From: Rhodospirillaceae bacterium
Lineage (GTDB): Bacteria > Pseudomonadota > Alphaproteobacteria > Rhodospirillales > Rhodospirillaceae
Direction: 5' to 3'
NCBI GenBank assembly: GCA_040219235.1
Contig: JAVJSV010000012.1
Coordinates: 620,001-684,000 of the forward strand
DNA: 64,000 bases
The notes beneath the pieces are model-generated. The model saw only the letters and a program-made list of their open reading frames with translations, searched no databases and had not been told where the DNA came from. Positions 1 to 8,370 of this stretch are shown here, in pieces. The position numbers and the translations under genes were made by a program. Positions within the stretch are counted from its first letter, which is position 1; every line of letters starts with the position of its first letter.

Positions 1-17
1 GACGCAGGCTCAATAGG

Positions 18-1007
18 TTAACGCGTCGGCTGAAACAGTTCGTATAAAACACCATCTGGTGTTTTGACACTGCACATCAACACAGCCCCATAGGGATGAA
101 GAGTCACGGTTTGTGGGAGGCTGTTGAGAAGATATCCAGCTTCAGTAATCCGTTTTGCAGCAGCGTTCACATCATCCACCACCCAGCGCAGACCCATGTG
201 ACCGAGGTTCGGAGGTGTGGCGCGCTCTGATAGGTCGCGTCCCTCTAGGACACCCCATTCGATCAGTTCGACGCGGCCATTTTCGCGTACTTTTGCACCT
301 GGTATGCCGCGCGGATGCATGATCGCGGCCTTGGTTTCTATTTCGGTCGTCAGATTGCGTGGAAACCCAAAGTTACTGTCGTTGGGTTCCGCATTACGGG
401 TGTCGTTGTCCACAAAAGCTGTAAACCCAAGGGCGTCACGGTGGAAGTTGCGGGCTTTATCTCTGTTGCGCACAATCTGCATACAGTTGAACGGCTGGCT
501 CATACGCGAGATGTGGTTCCAACCCGTCAGCGGCGGATCAACCCGCTCATACATACCAAAGGAAATGCCATCAGGACCTCTTAGTATGACGTTCGACAAA
601 ATCAGATCATTGTAGCCAAAGGTCAGCGGGTCCGCGATGGCTGTCCAACCATGGTCTAATGCCGTCTTAAAAACGCTTTGCAAATCTTTGGACCGGACCA
701 TCAAAGAAAAAATGCCACCCGTATCCCAGGGCATGGCCCCGGCCCGTATACGCTGCGGCTTGCCTGCGTTGTTAAGGCTGATAAACCTCACAAATCCCTG
801 GGCTTCGTCGCCACAGTGAAACAGCGCTTCCTCGCCCGTTGACCTTGCGGGGAGATTCCAGACCGATAATACGCTTTGATCGACCGCGCCGCGATGGCCC
901 AGAGTCCAACCGCACACGTTTTCGGCCAGGGAGCACCACAGATCTAAGTTGGACACGAGTGTGATGGCCTCTTTCCAGCCCCCGCCTACATCTAGCGATG
1001 TATCCAT
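18..1007 (-). CDS. Two-domain VOC (glyoxalase/dioxygenase superfamily) protein
   Basis: This 329-residue protein looks like two consecutive vicinal-oxygen-chelate modules. The N-terminal half contains the segment FSLMVRSKDLQSVFKTALDHG. The C-terminal half contains CMQIVRNRDKARNFHRDALG and ends with DGVLYELFQPTR, where the Glu is the usual last metal ligand. Members of this superfamily are soluble metal enzymes such as glyoxalases and extradiol dioxygenases; the substrate cannot be read from sequence. The N-terminal half is a poor VOC match and may have lost metal binding. The gene is divergent from the AbrB-type gene, with about 160 bases between them for both promoters. A second double-VOC gene lies 1.2 kb away, which suggests a shared aromatic or ring-cleavage context (inference). 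Confidence 0.7.
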   Translation of the reverse strand: MDTSLDVGGGWKEAITLVSNLDLWCSLAENVCGWTLGHRGAVDQSVLSVWNLPARSTGEEALFHCGDEAQGFVRFISLNNAGKPQRIRAGAMPWDTGGIFSLMVRSKDLQSVFKTALDHGWTAIADPLTFGYNDLILSNVILRGPDGISFGMYERVDPPLTGWNHISRMSQPFNCMQIVRNRDKARNFHRDALGFTAFVDNDTRNAEPNDSNFGFPRNLTTEIETKAAIMHPRGIPGAKVRENGRVELIEWGVLEGRDLSERATPPNLGHMGLRWVVDDVNAAAKRITEAGYLLNSLPQTVTLHPYGAVLMCSVKTPDGVLYELFQPTR

Positions 1008-1167
1008 AAGTCTCTATCCAATTTTCTTGTTCCGGCTAGTACCAATCTCAGTGTGCCTTGAGAGATGCAGGGGATCGACCTTTTTTATCTCCACGAGTGT
1101 CTGGTAGAGTGGTGTGTACAAAGTTAGGTTTTTCAACGTGCCTCCTAAGTCCTCTCAGTCTTCACCA

Positions 1168-2238
1168 ATGCTAGACGAACAACCTCCGTTATCCCGTGAT
1201 GGTTTTAAACCCATTGCAATGTCGCTTGGCGTCGGTGCGATCGGCGGGGCTATTTTTTCGGTGATTGGCGTTCCCTTGGCTTGGATGCTCGGGCCGATGA
1301 TTGTCAATATTATCGCCTCTGTGCGGGGCGCGCCGGTTTTGGTGCCGCATGGGGCCCGCGTTGTCACCTTATGCATCATTGGCGTTTTTCTTGGCGGATC
1401 GTTTTCACCGGATCTTTTGTCTCGTGCCGGTGAGTGGGGCTTAAGTCTCAGCCTGATGGTTGTTTTTATTCCGCTGATTACCGTGGTGGCCGGGTACTAT
1501 TACCGAAGGTTTGCGCAGTTCGATGGACCGACAGCAATGTTTTCTGGAGCACCTGGAACCTTAACGGCGATGGTCATTATTGGCGGCGAGTCCGGTGCAG
1601 ATGAACGCATGATCGCGTTGACCCAAGGTTTGCGTGTCGTCGTCGTCGTGTTTCTCATGCCTTTGATTGTGACGGTTGCCACGGCGGTAGGCCCGATGTC
1701 GGGATCAGTACTGCCAGATGGTGGGCCTTTTCAATGGCGTGATGGTGGGTTGCTTATGGCTGCGGCAGGGCTTGGATTTGCGCTGGCGCATGTCTTTCGT
1801 CTGCCGGCGTCTGCAATGACCGGTGCGATGTTGGCGTCAGCGGCCTTGTATCTGTCAGGGCTTGTGTCCTGGCGTCCCCCCGATGCCGCCCTTTGGGTGT
1901 GCTTATGGATTTTAGGATCAGCGATCGGCTCACGCTTTTCAACTGTGACCGCCCAAACCTTTTTCCGGGTGAGTCGTCACGCTTTTGCGGCCACTGCTAT
2001 AGTCATAAGTGTATCAGCACTTTTTGCAGCAGGTGTGAGTGGTATAACCGGTGCACCATTCTTAACGACACTGCTCTCTTTCACACCGGGTGGTGTGGCG
2101 GAGATGTGTTTGATTGCTATCGCTTTTGATATCGATCCGGCGTTCGTCGCCGTGCATCATCTTGTGCGCATTGTGATTCTTATTTCTCTGGCGCCGTTTG
2201 CTGCGAAATGGATTGTTGCCCGATCAAGCCGCGTTTAG
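1168..2238 (+). CDS. AbrB-family (PF05145-type) integral membrane protein
   Basis: A polytopic membrane protein with about ten hydrophobic segments, arranged as two similar halves. Each half has a Gly/Pro signature: WMLGPMIVNIIASVRGAPV in the first and FSGAPGTLTAMVIIGGESG near the middle. This matches the AbrB duplication family, sometimes annotated as ammonia-monooxygenase-like regulator or transporter. The function is poorly known and transport of small organic acids has been proposed. I chose the ATG at 1168 because it leaves a short hydrophilic leader before the first helix. A GTG at 1114 is also open and would add 18 residues; neither has a convincing ribosome-binding site. The end overlaps the convergent VOC gene by 4 bases. 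Confidence 0.75.
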   Translation: MLDEQPPLSRDGFKPIAMSLGVGAIGGAIFSVIGVPLAWMLGPMIVNIIASVRGAPVLVPHGARVVTLCIIGVFLGGSFSPDLLSRAGEWGLSLSLMVVFIPLITVVAGYYYRRFAQFDGPTAMFSGAPGTLTAMVIIGGESGADERMIALTQGLRVVVVVFLMPLIVTVATAVGPMSGSVLPDGGPFQWRDGGLLMAAAGLGFALAHVFRLPASAMTGAMLASAALYLSGLVSWRPPDAALWVCLWILGSAIGSRFSTVTAQTFFRVSRHAFAATAIVISVSALFAAGVSGITGAPFLTTLLSFTPGGVAEMCLIAIAFDIDPAFVAVHHLVRIVILISLAPFAAKWIVARSSRV

Positions 2239-3140
2239 GACTTACCCGCCTCCCAAGCGGTGCGGGCTACTCTGTCTTCAACACGATGGGTCAACGGATC
2301 ATCCGGATTGTAGGCTTTTCGTTCCTGAAATCCGAACACATGTCCTTCCGGGTCGGCATAATAATTTAACGACCCAGCCCCCAACGTTAAGCTGTTGATT
2401 AAAGGCGCTTGAGCGGATTCCATCTTTGAAGCAAAGGCGTCAAAACCGTATCCCCGCAGTATCCAAACGTCTGGCACGTCTTTGCGATCTTTCGGGATGG
2501 AGCGCGCTGAACCTCCGGGCTTCAGTTCCAACGATGCCGTGCTGCCCAAATGCAAGCTAACGCTGCCATCGTTATTATTCTCAAGTAGATCCAGGCCGAC
2601 GATGCGGCAATAAAAAGGCACCAGAGCCTGCGGGTCAGCGACATGAAGTTGTACCCAACCAATGTCTTGCACGTCACTCGGCATGGACGGTGTGTTTGGC
2701 AGGTTAATGCCCCCGTTACGCCATATGTCTTCAGCTTCCATATCAGGTGCCAAGTCAGAACCCGCCGTTGGAGTGCGCAAACCAAACACGAACCCATCTG
2801 GATCTGTGAAATACATGGTTTCAGTATCGCCAGAGCGTGACGGAATACGCGGCGCGCCAGACTCCTCAAGTCGTGCTGTCACAGTGTCCATGTCCCGCAC
2901 CCTGAACACCGGCACAACTTCAGCCTCTTCTGCAACCTTAACAGGCGGGTGGGGCTTGCCTTGCCATATGGTTTCCATCACCGAATACATGCCGCTCCAG
3001 ACCATGATGTTACGACCGCGTTCATTGTCGCGTTGCCGCAGTTGCGGGAGTCCCAGGATGTCACGATAGAATGCACCTTGCGGCATTGGGTCTTCGGTGC
3101 GCCGGACGACCCAGCCCAGGCTTTGGATGTGTTTACTCAT
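2235..3140 (-). CDS. Two-domain VOC family protein
   Basis: About 301 residues with two VOC modules. The first (residues 1-120) ends in MYFTDPDGFVFGL. The second contains WVQLHVADPQALVPFYCRIV and ends in NYYADPEGHVFGFQERK. The ADPEGH/TDPDG turns and the F-Y-R-I/D-GL pattern are typical of glyoxalase/dioxygenase folds. The second half keeps His (LHVADP) and the Asp-Pro-Glu-Gly-His turn; the terminal metal ligand is less clear. The ATG at 3140 was chosen over one 12 bases upstream because the conserved beta strand (SLGWVVRRTEDP) follows closely. It is convergent with the AbrB gene. The substrate is unknown. Confidence 0.7.
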   Translation of the reverse strand: MSKHIQSLGWVVRRTEDPMPQGAFYRDILGLPQLRQRDNERGRNIMVWSGMYSVMETIWQGKPHPPVKVAEEAEVVPVFRVRDMDTVTARLEESGAPRIPSRSGDTETMYFTDPDGFVFGLRTPTAGSDLAPDMEAEDIWRNGGINLPNTPSMPSDVQDIGWVQLHVADPQALVPFYCRIVGLDLLENNNDGSVSLHLGSTASLELKPGGSARSIPKDRKDVPDVWILRGYGFDAFASKMESAQAPLINSLTLGAGSLNYYADPEGHVFGFQERKAYNPDDPLTHRVEDRVARTAWEAGKS

Positions 3141-3195
3141 GATGCGACCCAAGGGGTTAGAGTTTGGAACATTGTCTGCTTCTCATTTCAAAGTG

Positions 3196-3744
3196 TCATG
3201 CGTTTGAAGGTGTCATGGGTTTCAACGGTTTTTCTGAGGGAATCCCTGCACCGATGTCGATCCATTCCTGACGCTCATAAACAGTAACTTTTTCAGAATG
3301 TTCTCCGTCCTCTAGCGGATCAATGAGCCATGAATAATTGACCATGCGGGGAGATTTTCGAGCTGGTGTTGAGAGGGGAAGTCCAAGGGTTTCGATAATC
3401 AGTTTTCGTCCACCAGAGGTTTCAGTCTTGTGGACAGAAAGTAAGCCGCAGGGCTGTTGCATCAGACGTTCAACATTTTTGAGCATGTCAGGTTTGTTCA
3501 TCGGCAGGGAGGCATTAAACATACTCTGCCCCGTCAAATCGACACCCCAACGCTCGACCAATTCTGTCGCCTGTAAGCGAATAATGAGATCATCGTCAAA
3601 AACGTCGAGAACCAGGATGTTGGGCGCAAACAAGGGATTGGGTTTATCTAAAAAAGCTTCAGACGTTGGCAACAGGGCTTCGACACCACGCAAGTCCATC
3701 CAATGGCTGAGAAATAAACGGTGATCGGCGATAGGCTTAGTCAT
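3196..3744 (-). CDS. PAS_5-type (PF07310-like) PAS domain protein
   Basis: A 182-residue soluble protein resembling the stand-alone PAS_5 family common in alphaproteobacteria. It has the lead-in FLSHWMDLRGVEALLPTSE, a beta hairpin (NILVLDVFDDDLIIRLQATE) and then WGVDLTGQSMF. These proteins consist of one PAS fold and no output domain; their ligands and partners are mostly unknown. The ATG at 3744 is preferred to an in-frame TTG two codons upstream. It is in the same direction as the VOC gene downstream (55-base gap), so co-transcription is possible. No transmembrane segment or signal peptide is visible. Confidence 0.65.
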   Translation of the reverse strand: MTKPIADHRLFLSHWMDLRGVEALLPTSEAFLDKPNPLFAPNILVLDVFDDDLIIRLQATELVERWGVDLTGQSMFNASLPMNKPDMLKNVERLMQQPCGLLSVHKTETSGGRKLIIETLGLPLSTPARKSPRMVNYSWLIDPLEDGEHSEKVTVYERQEWIDIGAGIPSEKPLKPMTPSNA

Positions 3745-3801
3745 AGACAAAGGGTTGCATCAATCGGACCCTGATGCCCAGAGTTTTATCAGGTTTTTAA
3801 A

Positions 3802-3851
3802 AACCGTATTCCATGTACGGTTAAATTGCAGATAACTAGGCAGATAACTAG
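3802..3851. repeat. Small hairpin and 12-base direct repeat in the intergenic region
   Basis: The 188 bases between the PAS_5 gene and the YdcZ-type gene contain two elements. The first is an inverted repeat, AACCGTA at 3802-3808 against TACGGTT at 3816-3822 with a 7-base loop. The second is an exact tandem direct repeat of GCAGATAACTAG at 3828-3839 and 3840-3851. A 14-base palindrome, GGTTTTTAAAAACC, lies just before at 3792-3805. They could be terminator or operator debris; no function can be assigned. Confidence 0.5.
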
Positions 3852-3932
3852 ATAGAGACTGAGCGCCACAAGCATGGGATTCGCGTGGCAGTTGAGGCAC
3901 CATAGCGTCTCAGGCATTTTGGGGAGACCAAC

Positions 3933-4377
3933 GTGAATTCGGTTTATCTGTTTTTTTAGCCTCCTGGCTGGTGCAATTTTACCATTGCAGGCCGCCTTGC
4001 ACTCAGGTCTTGCTGGACGGACCACCGGCCCTTTATTCAGCACCTTTATTAATTTTTCATCGGACCTTGTTGCGATTATTCTCGCGCTGATTGTTTTTCG
4101 TGTTCCTCTGCCGTCTTTCTCAACATCCACATCAATCCCATGGTGTGATTGGTGTGGCGGATTGCTCGGAGCCTTCTTTGTCATCACCACCATGATGTCA
4201 GCGCCAAAGCTTGGCGCGACTCTGATGATTGGAGTCATTATCGCAGGCCAAATTGGCGCGTCTTTGGCTTTTGATTATTTTGGGTGGCTGGGCTACTCCT
4301 TGCATGAACTCAATCTGGGTCGTATGGCCGGTGCAGCATGCCTTGTTGCGGGGGTGTACTTGGTCTTCAGATACTAG
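3933..4377 (+). pseudogene. YdcZ-type (DMT superfamily) small transporter, frameshifted near its start
   Basis: The uninterrupted frame from 3985 encodes a small four-helix membrane protein of the YdcZ/DUF606 DMT type, with LHSGLAGRTTGPLFSTFINF and FDYFGWLGYSLHELNLGRM. Family members begin with a helix that is missing from that frame. It is found upstream: a GTG at 3933, behind a strong GGGGAGA ribosome site, reads MNSVYLFF and then hits TAG. If one T is removed from the seven-T run at 3951-3957, the frame continues as SLLAGAILPLQAAL into the conserved part. That gives about 148 residues, the usual length. The gene is therefore either broken by one inserted base, subject to slippage, or affected by a sequencing error. 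Confidence is high for the family and moderate for true inactivation. Confidence 0.75.
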
Positions 4378-4387
4378 AACCAGAAAT

Positions 4388-5209
4388 TCAATTGGCGTTA
4401 AAGGCAACGCTGAGCTGATAGTGCTCACCCTGCCGTACAGGAGGCTCAAACTGCCACTGCTGCAGGGCCATTACCGCTGAAATATCAAACACATTTGCAG
4501 GCTCTGCCGCCAGGATAAACACATCTTGCACACGACCATCGGGCCACAACCGGTAGTCCAGTAAAACCCAGCCACTGACTCCATTCAGAGATTCATCGGG
4601 CGGATAAATTGGTGGAATTTGTAACGTTGGTTTGGGCTGTTGGGTCGTGCTGGCACCAACGTTTGCGGCTGCGGTTTGCGCCGCTTCAACAACGGCATCG
4701 CCACCTGCTGTCTGGAGGGTGGTGCGAATAAAATTCGTATCCGCAGAGAGCCGCTTGAAGTTAGGCTCAAGACCGATGAACGCTTTTGTGAGGGCGTCGA
4801 CTGCAGCGGCAGTGTTGTCTGCTGCGAGGTGCGCAAGACCCAACTCATATTCGGCAACCGCCTTGCGCAACTGCGCTGGATCACCAATGTCATCATAAAT
4901 ACTCAAGGCGCTTTCAATCAAGGGGATCGCGGCTTGATGTTGCGATGTACGGTTCAACGCCCGCCCAAGGTTCACGGCCATATCGGCGGTGCGGCCATTC
5001 GTTGCGCCATAACTGCGCATCGCCAGATCAAACGCTGTTTGTGCATCAGTGACGAGTTTGCCCGTGGGGCCAACAGACAACGTGCGCAAGTAAACGCTTT
5101 GCACGACCTCTGTATTGCGTTCATCTAACTCTGATTGCGCGTGAGCAAAACCGAAGCTGCCCAATGCGATAGACAGTGTGACGAGTATCGCAAAAAGGAG
5201 TCGCTGCAT
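4388..5209 (-). CDS. Exported TonB C-terminal domain protein with TPR-like middle region
   Basis: A 273-residue protein with a clear signal peptide (MQRLLFAILVTLSIALGSFG..AHA). A helical TPR-like region follows at roughly residues 30-150, with alternating Ala-rich helices such as AALIPLIESALSIYDDIGD-type repeats. The C-terminal 75 residues resemble a TonB C-terminal domain: PPIYPPDESLNGVSGWVLLD, then FDISAVMALQQWQFEPP. No N-terminal membrane anchor remains after cleavage, so it is probably a periplasmic TonB-like protein rather than a classic energy transducer. The ATG at 5209 follows an AAGGA site. It is convergent with the YdcZ-type gene and monocistronic. The role is unknown. Confidence 0.65.
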   Translation of the reverse strand: MQRLLFAILVTLSIALGSFGFAHAQSELDERNTEVVQSVYLRTLSVGPTGKLVTDAQTAFDLAMRSYGATNGRTADMAVNLGRALNRTSQHQAAIPLIESALSIYDDIGDPAQLRKAVAEYELGLAHLAADNTAAAVDALTKAFIGLEPNFKRLSADTNFIRTTLQTAGGDAVVEAAQTAAANVGASTTQQPKPTLQIPPIYPPDESLNGVSGWVLLDYRLWPDGRVQDVFILAAEPANVFDISAVMALQQWQFEPPVRQGEHYQLSVAFNAN

Positions 5210-5302
5210 TTTTGTGGTCCTTCCTAGATAAGCTAAACCCTGGCTGTTTTCTTAGCTGGGTGTCATCTTAGACGTGGACGCGCGTAAATGTCATGAGTTT
5301 CG

Positions 5303-7678
5303 CTATTCGGCAGCAATCCTCAGAGGATTGGTTGCGCCAACCTGTTGCACAATCACATCCGCGACGGCGTCGACCACCGCATCCGTATCGATGCCATATT
5401 CGGCATACAGTTGGGCGATATTACCAGCCTGACCAAAACGATCCACACCAAGGGCTTCGCAGCGCTGTCCCAAAACGGAGCCAAGCCAGCCGAGGGCCAG
5501 CGGGTGTCCGTCCTGCACCGTCACTAAAGTGGCGTCTGGCGAGAGATCAGACAGCAGCTTTTCGATGGGGCTACGCACACCCTGTCGCCCGCCCTTCCGC
5601 GCGCGCGCTGCAGCCGTCCAGCTGGCATAGAGACGATCTGGTGAGGTGATTGCGAGTAACCCCGCGCCAGGAACGTCTTCTCTGATAATCTCAAAGGCCG
5701 CCTTGGCTTCTGGGGCGACCACGCCGCAATAGGCGATAGCGACATCCGCACCGGGCTCAGGCTCGACAGCCCAATAAGCCCCGGCCAGAATGCCCGCTTC
5801 TAGGTGGGAGTCCATGTCGCGCTTGGGCTGCTCCAGCGGTCGTGTCGACAGCCGCAGATAAACCGAGCTGCCCTCGGGTTTTTGCAGGTGTTTAAAACCC
5901 CAATGCATGATTGCAGCGAGTTCGTCTGCATAGGCGGGTTCGAAAGACGCCAGATTGGCGTGTCCCATGCCGATCAAGGGCGTGAAAATAGATTGGTGCG
6001 CGCCACCTTCCGGGCCTAATGAGATCCCGCTCGGTGTGGCCACCAACATAAACCGTGCATCCTGGTAGCAGGCATAGGTCATGGCATCGAGACCGCGCGA
6101 AATGAAGGGGTCATACAAAGTGCCAACGGGAATAAGGCGTTGGTCAAAAAGATCATGAGAGAGGCCAAGGGCACCTAGCAGCAGAAACAGATTGTTTTCG
6201 GCAATGCCTAACTCAATATGTTGCCCCTTTGGTTGCTGACTCCATTTTTGGGGCGAGGGGACATGCATCTGACGAAAGATGTCGTCACGATTGGTGATGT
6301 GAAAAGGGCTGCGTTGGTTCACCCAGCCGCCCAAATTGGTCGAAACCGTAACGTCGGGAGAGGTCGTTACAATACGCGACGCCAAGTCCGACGTGCCTTT
6401 GCCCAGCACGTTCATGATTTTACCAAAGGCTTCTTGGGTCGACTGTGAGGCGGACTCGGGTGCGGGCAGATCTGGGACATCAATAACAGCAGGTGTCGTT
6501 GTTTTACGTTCGCGTGTTTCACGTTTGGCAAAAGGAACATCCGCCAAAAAGGCTTCAAGCTCGGCCTCGGGGATGTCCATGCCTGCGAACTTTTCCCATT
6601 CCTTGCCCGGCTCGACATTGAGGGATTTTTGGTACTCTTCAATTTGACCGGCGTTCAGAATTCCGGCGTGATTGTCTTTATGTCCGGCGAGGGGCAGGCC
6701 GTAGCCCTTAATGGTGTACGCGATAAAGCAATGAGGTTGCGTTTTGCCTTCTGCGTCTTTGAAGGCTTGCAAAATGGCCTCCATGTCATGACCGCCAAGG
6801 TTGGTCATCAGGGTATGGAGGCTGTCATCATCGTGCTCTTCCAAAAACGCTTTAAGGCCTATTGCACCCTTAAGGTCGCGTTCCAATGCCGTGCGCCACG
6901 CTGCGCCACCTTGAAAAGTAAGTGCTGAGTAGATTTGGTTTGGGCAGTCATCAATCCACTTTTGAAGGGCGGGGCCAATCGGGGTTTTAAAAGCGGCCTG
7001 AAGTTTTAAACCGTACTTCAAGGCCACCACATTCCAGTTTACGGCAGAGAAAAAGCCCGTGATGCGACTGAACAACTGGTCATTGACCACGCCGTCCAGA
7101 CTTTGGCGGTTGTAGTCGACAATCCACCAGCAGTTCTGAGCTTCGTGTTTCCAGCCTTCAAGCAAGGCTTCAAAAATGTTGCCTTCATCCAGTTCAGCGT
7201 CACCCAGCAGGGCAATCATGCGTCCTTTCTCTGTGCCAGGTGCGACCAACTCATGACTGTGCACATAATCTTGAACCAAAGAGGCAAACAGAGTCTCTGC
7301 AACGCCAAGCCCGACAGAGCCGGTCGAGAAATCCACGTCCGCTTTATCTTTGGTTTTTGACGGGTAGGGCTGCACACCGCCAAAGCCACGAAAGTTCTTC
7401 ATTCGGTCCAGAGTCTGATTTCCAAGCAAATACTGGATGGCATGAAAAACCGGACCGGCATGAGGCTTTACGGCGATGCGGTCTTGCGGCTTTAAAGTGT
7501 GGAGATACAGCGCTGTCATAACCGTGACGATGGACGCGCAAGACGCCTGATGGCCACCGACTTTTACGCCATCGGCTTTTGAGCGGCTGGTGTTGGCATG
7601 ATGAATCATCCATGTCGCGAGCCATAGAATCTTCTTTTCGAGACTCTGCAGGGTGGCAATTTCTGGGTTCCGGGCCAT
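5303..7678 (-). CDS. Homodimeric 2-oxoacid dehydrogenase E1 (AceE/MdeB-like)
   Basis: A thiamine-diphosphate enzyme of about 791 residues, shorter than the roughly 890 of enterobacterial AceE. The diphosphate motif reads GDAELDEGN and is followed by DYNRQSLDG, matching the AceE GDGE..NLQRLDG arrangement. Substrate-site histidines are plausible in GGHQAS and PHAGPVFHAIQYL. The transketolase central and C-terminal domains follow (LGIAENNLFLLLGALGL, TVQDGHPLALGWLGSVLG). No E2 or E3 gene is adjacent. Pairing with a divergent Lrp/AsnC regulator resembles the Pseudomonas mde locus, where the E1 acts on 2-oxobutyrate, so a branched or short 2-oxoacid is as likely a substrate as pyruvate (inference). 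The ATG at 7678 has a GGAGAG site; the ATG four codons upstream lacks one. Confidence 0.8.
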   Translation of the reverse strand: MARNPEIATLQSLEKKILWLATWMIHHANTSRSKADGVKVGGHQASCASIVTVMTALYLHTLKPQDRIAVKPHAGPVFHAIQYLLGNQTLDRMKNFRGFGGVQPYPSKTKDKADVDFSTGSVGLGVAETLFASLVQDYVHSHELVAPGTEKGRMIALLGDAELDEGNIFEALLEGWKHEAQNCWWIVDYNRQSLDGVVNDQLFSRITGFFSAVNWNVVALKYGLKLQAAFKTPIGPALQKWIDDCPNQIYSALTFQGGAAWRTALERDLKGAIGLKAFLEEHDDDSLHTLMTNLGGHDMEAILQAFKDAEGKTQPHCFIAYTIKGYGLPLAGHKDNHAGILNAGQIEEYQKSLNVEPGKEWEKFAGMDIPEAELEAFLADVPFAKRETRERKTTTPAVIDVPDLPAPESASQSTQEAFGKIMNVLGKGTSDLASRIVTTSPDVTVSTNLGGWVNQRSPFHITNRDDIFRQMHVPSPQKWSQQPKGQHIELGIAENNLFLLLGALGLSHDLFDQRLIPVGTLYDPFISRGLDAMTYACYQDARFMLVATPSGISLGPEGGAHQSIFTPLIGMGHANLASFEPAYADELAAIMHWGFKHLQKPEGSSVYLRLSTRPLEQPKRDMDSHLEAGILAGAYWAVEPEPGADVAIAYCGVVAPEAKAAFEIIREDVPGAGLLAITSPDRLYASWTAAARARKGGRQGVRSPIEKLLSDLSPDATLVTVQDGHPLALGWLGSVLGQRCEALGVDRFGQAGNIAQLYAEYGIDTDAVVDAVADVIVQQVGATNPLRIAAE

Positions 7679-7767
7679 AGCACTCTCCATTAAATTAGGT
7701 GGCCAGATTAGCGCAGGGGCTTTGACAGGTCCTTGCGAATACTTGCTTCTTTCCTCTCATTAACGCG

Positions 7768-7805
7768 ATAATTCATCTTTTATTGTGTATGTAATGGTGA
7801 ATTAT
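7768..7805. promoter_or_regulatory. Inverted repeat, candidate Lrp-family operator
   Basis: ATAATTCA at 7768-7775 is the exact reverse complement of TGAATTAT at 7798-7805, which runs into the ATG of the regulator gene. The arm centres are 30 bases apart, close to three helical turns, in an AT-rich 125-base divergent intergenic region. Lrp/AsnC proteins bind such spaced AT-rich palindromes, and autoregulation plus control of the divergent E1 gene is the natural reading (inference). Confidence 0.45.
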
Positions 7806-8292
7806 GCCAAATGAGGCCCTAGATGAAATCGATCTGCGTATTCTTGAGCATATGCAGAAAGATGCCCGTCTCACCAATGTCGAATTGGCAGAGCGCGTCG
7901 GCCTGTCGCCCTCGCCCTGTCTGCGGCGCCTGCGCCGGTTAGAGCGCGACGGTGTGATTAACGGCTACATGACCTTTGTTGACCAAACCAAAGTGGGGCT
8001 GCCCGTCAGTGTTTTTGTCAGCGTTGCCTTGAAGGAGCAATCCGAGTCCGCGCTTGAAGAATTCGAGGCTGCAGTTTCTGTCCTCCCAGAAGTCATGGAA
8101 TGTTACTTAATGACCGGGGCAAGCGATTATCTTCTGCGCGTGGTGACCCGTGACCTTGCGGATTATGACCGGTTTCTAAAACAGCATCTGACCAGCATTC
8201 CGGCTATTGCCAGCATTCAGTCCAGCTTTGCGCTCAAGCAGGTCACGTATAAGACGGCCTTGCCCCTGGTTGCGACGGACGCGCGGAAATAA
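7804..8292 (+). CDS. Lrp/AsnC family transcriptional regulator
   Basis: A 162-residue protein with an N-terminal winged helix-turn-helix (LDEIDLRILEHMQKDARLTN, then VELAERVGLSPSPCLRRLRR) and a C-terminal RAM/AsnC sensor domain (ECYLMTGASDYLLRVVTRDL). Length and order are standard for the family. These proteins form octamers and respond to amino acids or related metabolites. It is transcribed away from the E1 gene, and its start codon overlaps an inverted repeat that could be its operator. By position it is probably a local regulator of the E1 gene. Confidence 0.9.
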   Translation: MPNEALDEIDLRILEHMQKDARLTNVELAERVGLSPSPCLRRLRRLERDGVINGYMTFVDQTKVGLPVSVFVSVALKEQSESALEEFEAAVSVLPEVMECYLMTGASDYLLRVVTRDLADYDRFLKQHLTSIPAIASIQSSFALKQVTYKTALPLVATDARK

Positions 8293-8370
8293 AAGGCGTT
8301 CGTTTTTTGCTGCCGAGAGGTGAAAAACCATTAGTATCTAACCTCCGCATTTTATCGAAGGGAGATCGCA

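Noticed and set aside
3789-4238. Minus-strand open frame opposite the YdcZ-type gene
   Set aside because: No family features; the plus-strand frame has the conserved transporter residues.
5303-7678. Transketolase or DXP synthase assignment
   Set aside because: The GDAELDEGN and NRQSLDG motifs and overall order match homodimeric 2-oxoacid dehydrogenase E1 better.
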